Below are positions 30,111 to 38,532 of a stretch of 64,000 nucleotides of DNA, one piece after another; positions within the stretch are counted from its first letter, which is position 1; each line of letters begins with the position of its first letter. The DNA lies in the NCBI RefSeq assembly GCF_902859765.1, contig NZ_CADIJV010000024.1, forward strand, positions 1-64,000, given 5' to 3'. The DNA comes from Achromobacter pulmonis. Its GTDB lineage: Bacteria; Pseudomonadota; Gammaproteobacteria; Burkholderiales; Burkholderiaceae_B. The notes beneath the pieces are model-generated. The model saw nothing but the letters and a program-made list of their open reading frames with translations, did not search any database and was not told where the DNA came from. The position numbers and the translations under genes were made by a program.

Positions 30111-32288
30111 GTGACGTCCCACCAAGACCCGATCCACGCCGGCAAGCGCCGCTTCCTGCGTAACGCCGCCGCCTCGACCGCCGGCCTGACCGCCTTGTCG
30201 ATGTTCCCGCCGGCCATCCGCCGCGCGCTGGCCATTCCCGCCAACAACCGCACCGGCACCATCAACGACGTCGAGCATGTGGTCATCCTGATGCAGGAAA
30301 ACCGCTCGTTCGACATGTACTTCGGCACCTTCAAGGGCGTGCGCGGCTTTGGCGACCGCATCACCGTGCCGCTGCCGCAGAACCGCTCGGTCTGGGAACA
30401 GACCAACGGCACCCGCGTGGTGTTGCCGTACCACCTGGACAGCACCAAGGGCAACGCGCAGCGCGTGTCCGGCACGCCGCACGACTTCCCCGACGCGCAG
30501 AATGCCTGGGACGGCGGCCGCCTGTACCAGTGGCCGCGCTACAAGCAGAACCAGTCGATGGGCTACTACACGCGCCAGGAACTGGCGTTCCAGTACGCGC
30601 TGGCCGAGGCCTTCACGCTGTGCGATGCCTACCACTGTTCCTCGCACGGCGGCACCAATACCAACCGCCTGTTTCACTGGACCGGCACCAATGACCCGCT
30701 GGCGCAGGGCAATGGCCCGTCGACCCGCAACCAGTGGGACGGCCTGGGCGCGTCCACCATCGGCTGGACCTGGAAGACCTATCCCGAGCGGTTGCAGGAA
30801 AACGGCGTGAGCTGGAAGGTCTACCAGAACCTGCCGGACAACTTCACCGACAATCCGCTGGCGGGCTTCCGGCAATTCCGCAAGGCCTATGAACTGTCCG
30901 GCAATGATCCCACCGCCGGCAATCCCAGCCCGCCGGCCTGGACGCCCGCGGCCGACGCCACCAACCCGCTGTACAAGGGCGTGGCCAACACCATGCCCGA
31001 CGGCGGCCTGCTGCAGGCATTCCGCGACGATGTATTGAACGGCGCGCTGCCGCAGGTGTCGTGGATCGTGGCGCCGGCGGCCTATTCGGAGCACCCCGGG
31101 CCGTCCAGCCCGGTGCAGGGCGCCTGGTGCATCCAGGAAACGCTCAATGCCCTGACGGCCAATCCGGACGTCTGGAGCAAGACGGTGCTGCTGATCAACT
31201 TCGACGAGAACGACGGCTTCTTCGACCACGTGCCGCCGCCGGCCGCGCCGTCGATCAATCCGGACGGTTCGACGGCGGGCGCATCCACCATCAACACCGA
31301 CCTGGAGCGCCACGTCAAGCCGTCGCTGCAGGACGCCGCCGACAACCGCGTGTACGGCCCCGGCCCGCGCGTGCCGATGTACATCGTCTCGCCCTGGAGC
31401 CGCGGCGGCTGGATCAACTCGCAGTCGTTCGACCACACCTCGGTGCTGCGTTTCCTGGAGGCGCGGTTCGGCGTCAAGGAACCCAACATCAGCGATTACC
31501 GCCGCGCCGTGCTCGGCGACCTGACTTCGGCCTTCAACTTTGCCACGCCCAACAACGAGCAGCTGCCCGACCTGACCCTGCTGACCAAAGCCCAGGCCGA
31601 CCAGACCCGCGCCGACCAGCAGGTGCTGGCCCAGGTGCCGCTGCCGGACACCGCCACCCAAGCCAAGCCCAGTCAGGAGACCGGGGTGCGCTTCTCGCGC
31701 GCGCTGCCCTATGAGCTGCACACCAGCGGCCGCGCTCAGCCGGGCACCAGCGCCATGTGGCTGGTGTTCGCCAACACCGGCCGCGCCGCCGGCGTGTTCC
31801 ATGTGTATGACCAGCTGCATCTGGATCGCCTGCCGCGCCGCTACGCGGTCGAACCGGACAAGCAGCTGGAAGGCAGCTGGGACGCGGCCGCCGACGGCGG
31901 CAAGTACGACCTGTGGGTGATGGGTCCGAACGGCTATCTGCGCCATTTCGCCGGCGACCTGGCGCTGGCCCGCAGCGCCGGGCTGGATGCCGAAATCCGG
32001 GTCTGCTACGACATTGCCAACGGCGACGTCTACACCAGCTTCATCAATAGCGGCAAGCAGCCCTGCACCTTCGTCATCACGCCGAACGCCTACTACACCA
32101 ATAACGAGAAATGGACGATCACGGTGCCAGCGGGCAGCCAGGTCGAGCAGTCGTGGTCGCTCAAGGCCAGCGGCGCCTGGTATGACTTCACCGCGCGCCT
32201 GAACGAGGACCCGGCCTACATCCGCCGCTTTGCCGGCCGGGTGGAAACCGGCAAGCCCTCGGTCACCGATCCGGCGATGGGCCTGTAA
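30111..32288 (+). CDS. Phosphocholine-preferring phospholipase C, Tat-exported (GTG start)
   Basis: This 725-residue enzyme hydrolyses phosphatidylcholine or sphingomyelin, releasing phosphocholine. The GTG at 30111 follows AAGGAA by 8 bases; the frame upstream to 29997 reads through the small lipoprotein gene and is not used. A Tat signal (GKRRFLRNAAASTAGL) precedes the catalytic domain, with HVVILMQENRSFDMYFGTFKG (described in pieces: VVILMQENRSFD at about 57-68), SSHGGTNTNRLFHWTG and LINFDENDGFFDHVPPP. Two DUF756-type C-terminal domains follow (about 500-600 and 610-700). PlcH/PlcN of Pseudomonas, the model members, leave by Tat then T2SS. The adjacent T2SS is therefore the likely exporter. 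Confidence 0.93.
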   Translation: MTSHQDPIHAGKRRFLRNAAASTAGLTALSMFPPAIRRALAIPANNRTGTINDVEHVVILMQENRSFDMYFGTFKGVRGFGDRITVPLPQNRSVWEQTNGTRVVLPYHLDSTKGNAQRVSGTPHDFPDAQNAWDGGRLYQWPRYKQNQSMGYYTRQELAFQYALAEAFTLCDAYHCSSHGGTNTNRLFHWTGTNDPLAQGNGPSTRNQWDGLGASTIGWTWKTYPERLQENGVSWKVYQNLPDNFTDNPLAGFRQFRKAYELSGNDPTAGNPSPPAWTPAADATNPLYKGVANTMPDGGLLQAFRDDVLNGALPQVSWIVAPAAYSEHPGPSSPVQGAWCIQETLNALTANPDVWSKTVLLINFDENDGFFDHVPPPAAPSINPDGSTAGASTINTDLERHVKPSLQDAADNRVYGPGPRVPMYIVSPWSRGGWINSQSFDHTSVLRFLEARFGVKEPNISDYRRAVLGDLTSAFNFATPNNEQLPDLTLLTKAQADQTRADQQVLAQVPLPDTATQAKPSQETGVRFSRALPYELHTSGRAQPGTSAMWLVFANTGRAAGVFHVYDQLHLDRLPRRYAVEPDKQLEGSWDAAADGGKYDLWVMGPNGYLRHFAGDLALARSAGLDAEIRVCYDIANGDVYTSFINSGKQPCTFVITPNAYYTNNEKWTITVPAGSQVEQSWSLKASGAWYDFTARLNEDPAYIRRFAGRVETGKPSVTDPAMGL

Positions 32289-32386
32289 GGCGCGCCCACC
32301 GCGGCGCGGCCGGTCCCGGCCGCGCCCGGGCCCAGGCGCGGCATCTTGCCGGCCGGGGGGGCTGCGGCGCCGGGTCGGCAGGCGGC

Positions 32387-33289
32387 TCAGGCGATGGCCA
32401 GCGCGTCGCGCGTGCGGAACGCCGTGGCGCAGGCCTCGCAGATGGCGGCGGTAATGTTCTGGCGGGCGTGCTCGCGCCGCTCCAGCATGCCGATGGCCCG
32501 CGCCGTCGGCCCCAGGTCGGCGGGTAGCGGCAGGATGCGCAGCCGGACGCTGGTGCGCCAATTCGAGCCGTTGATCAGCGGCAGCAGCGTCACGCCCACT
32601 TCCTGGCGCACCAGCTCGACCAGTGTCTCGATCGCGTTCAGTTCCAGGAATTCGTCCAGCGGCACCGCCATGCGCCGCAGCAGCCGGTCGATCTGCAGGC
32701 CGGTGCGCTGGGTGCGGTCAAAGCGCAGGAAGGGATTGCTGGCCAGCACCTGGCGCGCGTCATGGCCGATGGCCGAGGGCGGCGCGATCACGACCAGCGG
32801 TTCCTCATAGAGCGGGGTCCAGCGCGTGCTGGCCATCTTGCGGCCGGCCTCGACCAGGAAGGCGGCGTCCAGCTCGCCGTCTTCCACCTTGCCGGCCAGC
32901 TCGCTGGCCTTGCCCGACAGAATGCGCACATCCAGCCGCGGATGCGCCTTCTTCATGCCCGACACCACCTTGGACAGGGTGCCCATGCACGAGACGATAC
33001 TGCCGACTGAGACCGAGCCGGCCAGTTCGCCCGGCACCGTGCGCGGCAGCCGCAAACGGTCGTAGGAATCCAGCAAGTGCTTGATTTCCGGGAGCAATTC
33101 CCGGCCGGCCGCGTTGAGGATGGCCAGGCGCCCGCTGCGGTCGAACAGCTCGCGCCCCAATTCCGCCTCCAGGGAGCGCATCTGGAAACTGACCGCGGCC
33201 TGCGTCAGGGCCACTTGCTCGGCCGCTTCGGAGAACGAACCGTGGTGGGCCACGGCCAGAAAAGTACGCAGGAATCGGAGGGTGCTCAT
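32387..33289 (-). CDS. LysR-family regulator of the ggt/ABC operon (predicted)
   Basis: The 300-residue protein has an N-terminal winged helix (FLRTFLAVAHHGSFSEAAEQV, residues about 5-60) and a substrate-binding effector domain (about 90-290). It is divergent from ggt, the usual arrangement in which a LysR protein controls both its own gene and the neighbour. The Met at 33289 aligns with the normal LysR start; a Met at 33328 would add a non-conserved extension. The effector is unknown; a gamma-glutamyl peptide or glutathione is the natural guess from context. Confidence 0.85.
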   Translation of the reverse strand: MSTLRFLRTFLAVAHHGSFSEAAEQVALTQAAVSFQMRSLEAELGRELFDRSGRLAILNAAGRELLPEIKHLLDSYDRLRLPRTVPGELAGSVSVGSIVSCMGTLSKVVSGMKKAHPRLDVRILSGKASELAGKVEDGELDAAFLVEAGRKMASTRWTPLYEEPLVVIAPPSAIGHDARQVLASNPFLRFDRTQRTGLQIDRLLRRMAVPLDEFLELNAIETLVELVRQEVGVTLLPLINGSNWRTSVRLRILPLPADLGPTARAIGMLERREHARQNITAAICEACATAFRTRDALAIA

Positions 33290-33330
33290 GGGGAATAAAT
33301 CACAAAAATTTCTTTCATGACTGAACAAAA

Positions 33331-33343
33331 AATCAAATTGATT
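33331..33343. promoter_or_regulatory. Palindrome between the LysR gene and ggt (putative operator)
   Basis: AATCAA-A-TTGATT is a perfect 13-base palindrome in the AT-rich divergent intergenic region. Its location 58 bases before ggt and 42 bases from the LysR start fits a LysR binding site. Confidence 0.5.
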
Positions 33344-33400
33344 TAATTAGACCACGGGAGTAATTTCGCCTGCTTACCGCTTACATATGAGACAGGCGCC

Positions 33401-35029
33401 ATGAAATCCTTCGACTGGGTCAATCCTTATCCCTCCATCCGCATCCCGCTGTTCGCCCGCAACGTGGTGTCCACCTCGCACCCGCTGGCGGCCCAGGCCG
33501 GCCTGCGCATGCTGCTCAAGGGAGGCAACGCGGTCGACGCCGCGATCGCCGCGGCCGCCACCATCGTGCTGGTCGAGCCGGTCTCCTGCGGCCTGGGGGG
33601 CGACTGTTTCGCCATCGTCTGGGACGGCCAGGAACTGCATGGCCTGAATTCCTCCGGCGTGGCGCCGGCCGCCTGGAATGTCGAATACTTCAAGCGCAAG
33701 TACGGCGTCGGCGCCGACGGCCTGGCGATCCAGCCCAAGCGCGGCTGGGACGCGGTGACGGTGCCGGGCGTGGTGGCCGGCTGGGCCGCGCTGCACGAAA
33801 AACTGGGCAAGCTGCCGTTCGAGCAACTGTTCGAGCCCGCCATCGAGATTGCCGAGCGTGGCTACGCGGTGCCGCCGGTGGTGGCGCACAAGTGGGCCGC
33901 CGCCGCCGATGAGCTGCGCGACCAGCCGGGCTACGCCCAGGCCTTTATGCCGCAGGGCCGCGCGCCCAAGGTCGGCGAGCACTTCCGCTTCCCGGACGCG
34001 GCCAACACGCTGCGCCGCATCGCCGCTTCCAAGGGCCGCGACTTCTACGAAGGCGAGCTGGCCGAGCGCATCGCCGCCTTCAGCCAGGAATGCGGCGGCG
34101 CCATGACCCTGGAAGACCTGCGCGGCTACCGCCCGCAATGGGTCAAGCCGATCTCCAAGTCCTACCGCGGCTACGAGCTGCACGAAATCCCGCCGAACGG
34201 GCAGGGCATCGCCGCGCTGATCGCGCTGGGTATTGTCGAGCGCTTCAACATCGCCGACATGCCGGTCGATTCGGTGCAGTCGCAGCACGTGCAGATCGAG
34301 GCCATGAAGCTGGCCTTCGCCGACCTCTACAAGTACGTGGCCGACCCGCGCTCGATGGAAGTCACGCCCGAGCAGATGCTGTCGGACGCCTACCTGGACA
34401 GCCGCGCCAAGCTGATCCGCCTGGACGGCGCGACCCATTTCAGCGCCGGCCGTCCGGCCGCAGGCGGCACCATCTACCTGACCGCCGCCGACGAGAACGG
34501 CATGATGATCTCGTTCATCCAGTCCAACTACATGGGCTTCGGCTCGGGCGTGGTGGTGCCGGGCACCGGCATCAGCCTGCAGAACCGTGGCGTCGGCTTC
34601 TCGATGGATCCCAAGTCGGCCAACGTGGTCGAAGGCGGCAAGCGGCCGTTCCATACCATCATCCCGGGCTTCCTGACGCGCGGCGGCAAGCCGGTCATGA
34701 GCTTCGGCGTGATGGGCGGCGACATGCAGCCTCAGGGCCACCTGCAGACCGTGGTGCGCATGATCGATTACCACCAGAATCCGCAGGCCGCCTGCTGCGC
34801 GCCCCGCTGGAAGGTCAACCGCGATTTCACGCTGGATATCGAGACCAATATGAAGGCTTCCACTATTGCGGGCCTCAAAGACCTCGGGCATGCTTTGAAG
34901 TCCGTGGACGACCCGTACATGGATTTCGGCGCCGGCCAATTCATCTGGCGCATGTCCGAAAGCGACAACGAACTGGGTTACGTCGCCGCCAGCGACAGCC
35001 GGCGCGACGGCCAGGCCGTCGGCTTCTGA
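33401..35029 (+). CDS. ggt: Gamma-glutamyltransferase/hydrolase family protein, no signal peptide
   Basis: This Ntn-hydrolase precursor of 542 residues self-cleaves before a catalytic threonine and removes the gamma-glutamyl group from glutathione or related peptides. The N-terminal part includes GGNAVDAAIAAAATIVLVEP and CGLGGDCFAIVW. The predicted nucleophile is Thr in AAGGTIYLTAADENG near residue 353; the classical TTH triad reads GTI here, as in several YwrD-like members. No signal peptide is seen, so it should be cytosolic, unlike E. coli Ggt. It heads an operon with a complete peptide ABC importer, consistent with import then cleavage of a gamma-glutamyl compound. Exact substrate is not known. 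Confidence 0.88.
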   Translation: MKSFDWVNPYPSIRIPLFARNVVSTSHPLAAQAGLRMLLKGGNAVDAAIAAAATIVLVEPVSCGLGGDCFAIVWDGQELHGLNSSGVAPAAWNVEYFKRKYGVGADGLAIQPKRGWDAVTVPGVVAGWAALHEKLGKLPFEQLFEPAIEIAERGYAVPPVVAHKWAAAADELRDQPGYAQAFMPQGRAPKVGEHFRFPDAANTLRRIAASKGRDFYEGELAERIAAFSQECGGAMTLEDLRGYRPQWVKPISKSYRGYELHEIPPNGQGIAALIALGIVERFNIADMPVDSVQSQHVQIEAMKLAFADLYKYVADPRSMEVTPEQMLSDAYLDSRAKLIRLDGATHFSAGRPAAGGTIYLTAADENGMMISFIQSNYMGFGSGVVVPGTGISLQNRGVGFSMDPKSANVVEGGKRPFHTIIPGFLTRGGKPVMSFGVMGGDMQPQGHLQTVVRMIDYHQNPQAACCAPRWKVNRDFTLDIETNMKASTIAGLKDLGHALKSVDDPYMDFGAGQFIWRMSESDNELGYVAASDSRRDGQAVGF

Positions 35030-35063
35030 CCCGCGCATTGCAGCCACAAGGGGAATAAACACA

Positions 35064-36578
35064 ATGAAACGCTTGACCATCACTTTCGGCGCCAGCATGC
35101 TGGCGCTGGCCGCGGGCGCGGCATGCGCCCAGAACCTGCGCATCGGCCTGCAGGAAGATCCCGACGTGCTCGATCCGCACCGCGCGCGCACCTACGTCGG
35201 CCGCATCGTCTTCACCTCGCTGTGCGACAAGCTGGTGGACATCGATCCCAAGCTGCATTTTGTGCCGCAGCTGGCCACCTCGTGGTCGTTCAGCCCCGAC
35301 AACAAGGTGCTGACCTTCAAGCTGCGCCAGGACGTGCTGTTCCACGATGGCAGCAAGTTCGACGCCGCCGCCGCCAAGGCCAACCTGGAGCGCGCCAAGA
35401 CGCTGCCGGACAGCCTGCGCAAGGGCGAGCTGGCCTCGGTCGATAAGGTCGAGGCGCCCGACGCCGCCACGCTGGTGCTGACGCTCAAGCAGCCCGACGC
35501 CACGCTGCTGGCGCAGTTGTCCGACCGCGCCGGCATGATGCTGTCGCCCAAGTCCTTCGCCGATGCCGACGTGGCCGCGGTCGGCCGCAAGCCGATCTGC
35601 TCGGGTCCGTACAAATTCGTCGAACGCATCCAGAACGACCGCATCGTGCTGGAGAAATTCGACCAGTACTACGATGCCAAGGATTACGCCTTCAAGCGCA
35701 TCACCTTCCTGCCGATCCCGGACACCACCGTGCGCCTGTCGAACCTGCGCGCTGGCGACCTGGACATGCTCGAGCGCCTGAATCCTTCCGATGCGCCCCA
35801 GGTCAAGAATGACGCCAGCCTGACCTTCGCCCCGATTGCCGGGTTGGGCTTCCAGCAGTTCATGTTCAACGTCGCCAACGGCAAGCGCGCCGAAGACAAT
35901 CCCTTCAAGAACAAGCTGGTGCGCCAGGCGTTCCAATTGTCCATCGACCGCGACGCCATCAACGAAGTGGCCGGCGGCGGCATCTTCGAACCGGCGCAGC
36001 AGCCGTTCCCGCCCGCCAGCCCGTATCACAGCGACAAGTTCCCCGTGACCAAGCGCGACGTCGCCAAGGCCCGCGCGCTGCTCAAGCAGGCCGGCTTCGA
36101 CCGCGTCAAGGCCGAGGTCATGTTCGGCAACAACACCACCACCTCGTCGGTGGCCGAGATGGTCCAGGCCATGGCTTCCGAGGCCGGTTTCGACCTGTCG
36201 CTGCGTCCCACCGAATACGCCGCGCTGCAGAAGGAGTCGGCCGGCGGCAACTTCCAGGTGGTGATGCTGGGCTGGTCGGGCCGGGTCGATCCGGATGGCA
36301 ACATCTACAGCTTCGTGACCTGCAAGGGCGCGTTGAACGATGGCCATTACTGCAACCCCGAGGTCGACAAGCTGCTCAAGGAGGCCCGCACGGTGCCGGA
36401 CGAAGCCAAGCGCCGCGCCCTCTATGACCAGGTGCAGGCCATCATCCAGGACGAACTGCCTGGCGTGTACGACTACTACCAGCCGTGGCCGTTCGCGCTG
36501 GCCAAGAAGGTCAAGGGCTTCGTTCCCTATCCGGACGGCATGATCCGCCTGAAGGGCGTGACGTTCGCGCAGAAGTGA
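35064..36578 (+). CDS. ABC importer periplasmic peptide/glutathione-binding protein
   Basis: The 504-residue family 5 solute-binding protein has a Sec signal ending ACA-Q at residue 22. The body follows the DppA/GsiB pattern: EDPDVLDPHRARTYVGRIVF, VFHDGSKFDAAAAKANLERA (residues about 91-115) and a C-terminal DYYQPWPFALAKKVKGFVPY. It captures the ligand for the downstream permeases. Context with ggt favours glutathione or gamma-glutamyl peptides over ordinary dipeptides, as in the Gsi system. GGGGAATAAACAC precedes the ATG. Confidence 0.88.
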   Translation: MKRLTITFGASMLALAAGAACAQNLRIGLQEDPDVLDPHRARTYVGRIVFTSLCDKLVDIDPKLHFVPQLATSWSFSPDNKVLTFKLRQDVLFHDGSKFDAAAAKANLERAKTLPDSLRKGELASVDKVEAPDAATLVLTLKQPDATLLAQLSDRAGMMLSPKSFADADVAAVGRKPICSGPYKFVERIQNDRIVLEKFDQYYDAKDYAFKRITFLPIPDTTVRLSNLRAGDLDMLERLNPSDAPQVKNDASLTFAPIAGLGFQQFMFNVANGKRAEDNPFKNKLVRQAFQLSIDRDAINEVAGGGIFEPAQQPFPPASPYHSDKFPVTKRDVAKARALLKQAGFDRVKAEVMFGNNTTTSSVAEMVQAMASEAGFDLSLRPTEYAALQKESAGGNFQVVMLGWSGRVDPDGNIYSFVTCKGALNDGHYCNPEVDKLLKEARTVPDEAKRRALYDQVQAIIQDELPGVYDYYQPWPFALAKKVKGFVPYPDGMIRLKGVTFAQK

Positions 36579-36606
36579 CCGGGGGCGGCGGTTCGTCGCC
36601 GCGCCC

Positions 36607-36630
36607 GCCGGCCGCGCCCTCGCGGCCGGC
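36607..36630 (+). other. GC-rich hairpin between binding-protein and permease genes
   Basis: GCCGGCCGCG (36607-36616) pairs perfectly with CGCGGCCGGC (36621-36630) around CCCT. With a short TTT after it, this may attenuate transcription or protect the 3' end of the binding-protein mRNA, so that the binding protein outnumbers the permeases. Confidence 0.5.
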
Positions 36631-36707
36631 CGTTTCCCGCGGCGGCCGCGCGCCGTGCCCTTCGGGGCCGGTTCCGTCCGCCGCTTTCGTTCTACGGTTT
36701 TTCCCTT

Positions 36708-37652
36708 ATGCTCAAACTCATCTTGCGCCGTGTGATCGTCGCGATACCGACCCTGATACTGGTATCGATGATCGTCTTCATGCTGCAGAAAATCCTGCCC
36801 GGCGATCCGGTGCTGACGCTGGCCGGCGAAGAGCGCGATCCGGCCGTGCTGGATTACCTGCGCGACAAGTACCGCCTCAATGATCCGCTGCCGATGCAGT
36901 ACGCCGCCTGGGCCGGCCAGGTGCTGCAGGGCGACCTGGGCAAGTCGCTGCGCACCGACGTGCCGGTGACCACGCTGATCGCCCAGAAACTGCCGGTGAC
37001 GCTGCAGTTGGCGGCGATGGCGATGTTCTTCGCGCTGCTGGTGGGCATTCCCATGGGCATCGTGGCGGCCGTGCGCAAGGGCAAGCCGGTCGAGATGGGG
37101 GCCAATATCGCCGCGCTGTCCGGCATGTCGATTCCCAACTTCTGGCTCGGCATCATCCTCATCATGGTGGTGTCGGTGCAATGGAAACTGCTGCCGGCCT
37201 CGGGCTACGTGTCGCCGGCCGAGGATTTCTGGCTCTCGATCAAGACCATGCTGATGCCGTCGCTGGTGCTGTCCACCGCGATTGCCGCCTATCTCATGCG
37301 CCACACCCGTTCGGCCATGCTCGAGGCGCTGTCGGCCGATTACGTGCGCACCGCCCGCGCCAAGGGCGTGTCGCCGCGCCAGGTGGTGCTGCGGCACGCG
37401 CTGCGCAACGCGCTGATGCCGATCGTCACGCTGGTGACGCTGCTGTTCGGTGAATTGCTGGCCGGCGCGGTGCTGACCGAGCAGGTCTTCACCATCCCCG
37501 GCTTCGGCAAGCTGGTGGTCGACGCCGTCTTCACGCGCGACTATGCGGTGGTGCAGGGCGTGGTGCTCTGCGTCGCGGTGGGCTTCATCCTGATGAACCT
37601 GCTGGCCGACATCCTGTACATCCTGGTCAATCCCCGCCTGAGGCACGCATGA
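36708..37652 (+). CDS. ABC peptide/glutathione permease, DppB/GsiC type
   Basis: The 314-residue inner-membrane permease has six predicted helices, starting MLKLILRRVIVAIPTLILVS, the standard DppB N-terminus, with an extended periplasmic loop (GDPVLTLAGEERDP, YAAWAGQVLQGDLGKSL). The EAA coupling loop is DYVRTARAKGVSPRQVVLRHALRN near 212-235 (key residues A-x-A-x-G). It pairs with the permease encoded by the next gene, which it overlaps by 4 bases. Confidence 0.9.
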   Translation: MLKLILRRVIVAIPTLILVSMIVFMLQKILPGDPVLTLAGEERDPAVLDYLRDKYRLNDPLPMQYAAWAGQVLQGDLGKSLRTDVPVTTLIAQKLPVTLQLAAMAMFFALLVGIPMGIVAAVRKGKPVEMGANIAALSGMSIPNFWLGIILIMVVSVQWKLLPASGYVSPAEDFWLSIKTMLMPSLVLSTAIAAYLMRHTRSAMLEALSADYVRTARAKGVSPRQVVLRHALRNALMPIVTLVTLLFGELLAGAVLTEQVFTIPGFGKLVVDAVFTRDYAVVQGVVLCVAVGFILMNLLADILYILVNPRLRHA

Positions 37653-38527
37653 GCGCACTTCCCGCAACGGCCGCCGCCGTCACGCCGCCCCGCAGCCGCA
37701 ACCGCGCCTGGGGCAAGTTCAAACGCAACCACGTCGCCATGCTGGGCCTGGGTATCGTGTTGTTTTTCGTGCTGGTGGCGCTGCTGGCGCCGCTGATCGC
37801 CAGCCAGGATCCGTTCCAGACCAGCTTCACCACCATCCGCAAGGCGCCATCGGCCGCCCACTGGCTGGGCACCGATGAACTCGGCCGCGACATCTTCAGC
37901 CGCATGGTGCATGGCGCGCGCGCCTCGCTCATGGCCGGCCTGGTGTCGGTACTGATCGCGCTGGTGGTCGGCGTGCCGTTCGGTTTGGCGGCCGGCTATT
38001 TCGGCGGCTGGACCGACAGCTGCATTTCCCGCGCCACCGAGGCGCTGCTGGCGATTCCGTTCCTGATCCTGGCGATCGCGCTGGCCGCTTTCCTGGGGCC
38101 CAGCCTGACCAACGCCATGATCGCCATCGGCGTATCCGCCGCGCCCAAGTTCATCCGGCTCACGCGCGGCCAGGTGCTGGCGGTCAAGAGCGAGGATTAC
38201 GTGCAGAGCGCGCGCGCGCTAGGCGCCTCCGACCTGCGCATCATCTGCCGCCACGTGTTCCCGAACGTGATGCCGCCGCTGATCGTCCAGGCCACCATCA
38301 CCATCGCCACGGCCATCATCGCCGAGGCCAGCCTGTCGTTCCTGGGTCTGGGCCTGCAGCCGCCGAACCCGTCCTGGGGCTCGATGCTGAACACCGCCAA
38401 GAACTTCATGACCCAGGCGCCCTGGATGTCGATCTTCCCCGGATCGGCCATTTTCCTGGTGGTGCTGGGCTTCAATCTGCTGGGCGACGGGCTGCGCGAT
38501 GCGCTGGATCCCCGTCAGGACAAGTAA
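37649..38527 (+). CDS. ABC peptide/glutathione permease, DppC/GsiD type
   Basis: The 292-residue second permease has an N-terminal DppC-type segment ([18 protein letters not shown]) and five further helices. The EAA loop reads [20 protein letters not shown] near residue 183. The ATG overlaps the stop of the partner gene as ATGA. It forms a heterodimeric pore with the GsiC-like protein and is driven by the fused ATPase encoded 6 bases downstream. Confidence 0.9.
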   Translation: MSALPATAAAVTPPRSRNRAWGKFKRNHVAMLGLGIVLFFVLVALLAPLIASQDPFQTSFTTIRKAPSAAHWLGTDELGRDIFSRMVHGARASLMAGLVSVLIALVVGVPFGLAAGYFGGWTDSCISRATEALLAIPFLILAIALAAFLGPSLTNAMIAIGVSAAPKFIRLTRGQVLAVKSEDYVQSARALGASDLRIICRHVFPNVMPPLIVQATITIATAIIAEASLSFLGLGLQPPNPSWGSMLNTAKNFMTQAPWMSIFPGSAIFLVVLGFNLLGDGLRDALDPRQDK

Positions 38528-38532
38528 TCATC

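Noticed and set aside
27681-32561. A 1626-codon open frame on the minus strand across phoX, the LamG lipoprotein and the phospholipase C genes
   Set aside because: It is antisense to three recognisable genes in the phase that high-GC codon bias keeps free of stops; its translation is low-complexity and shows no motif.
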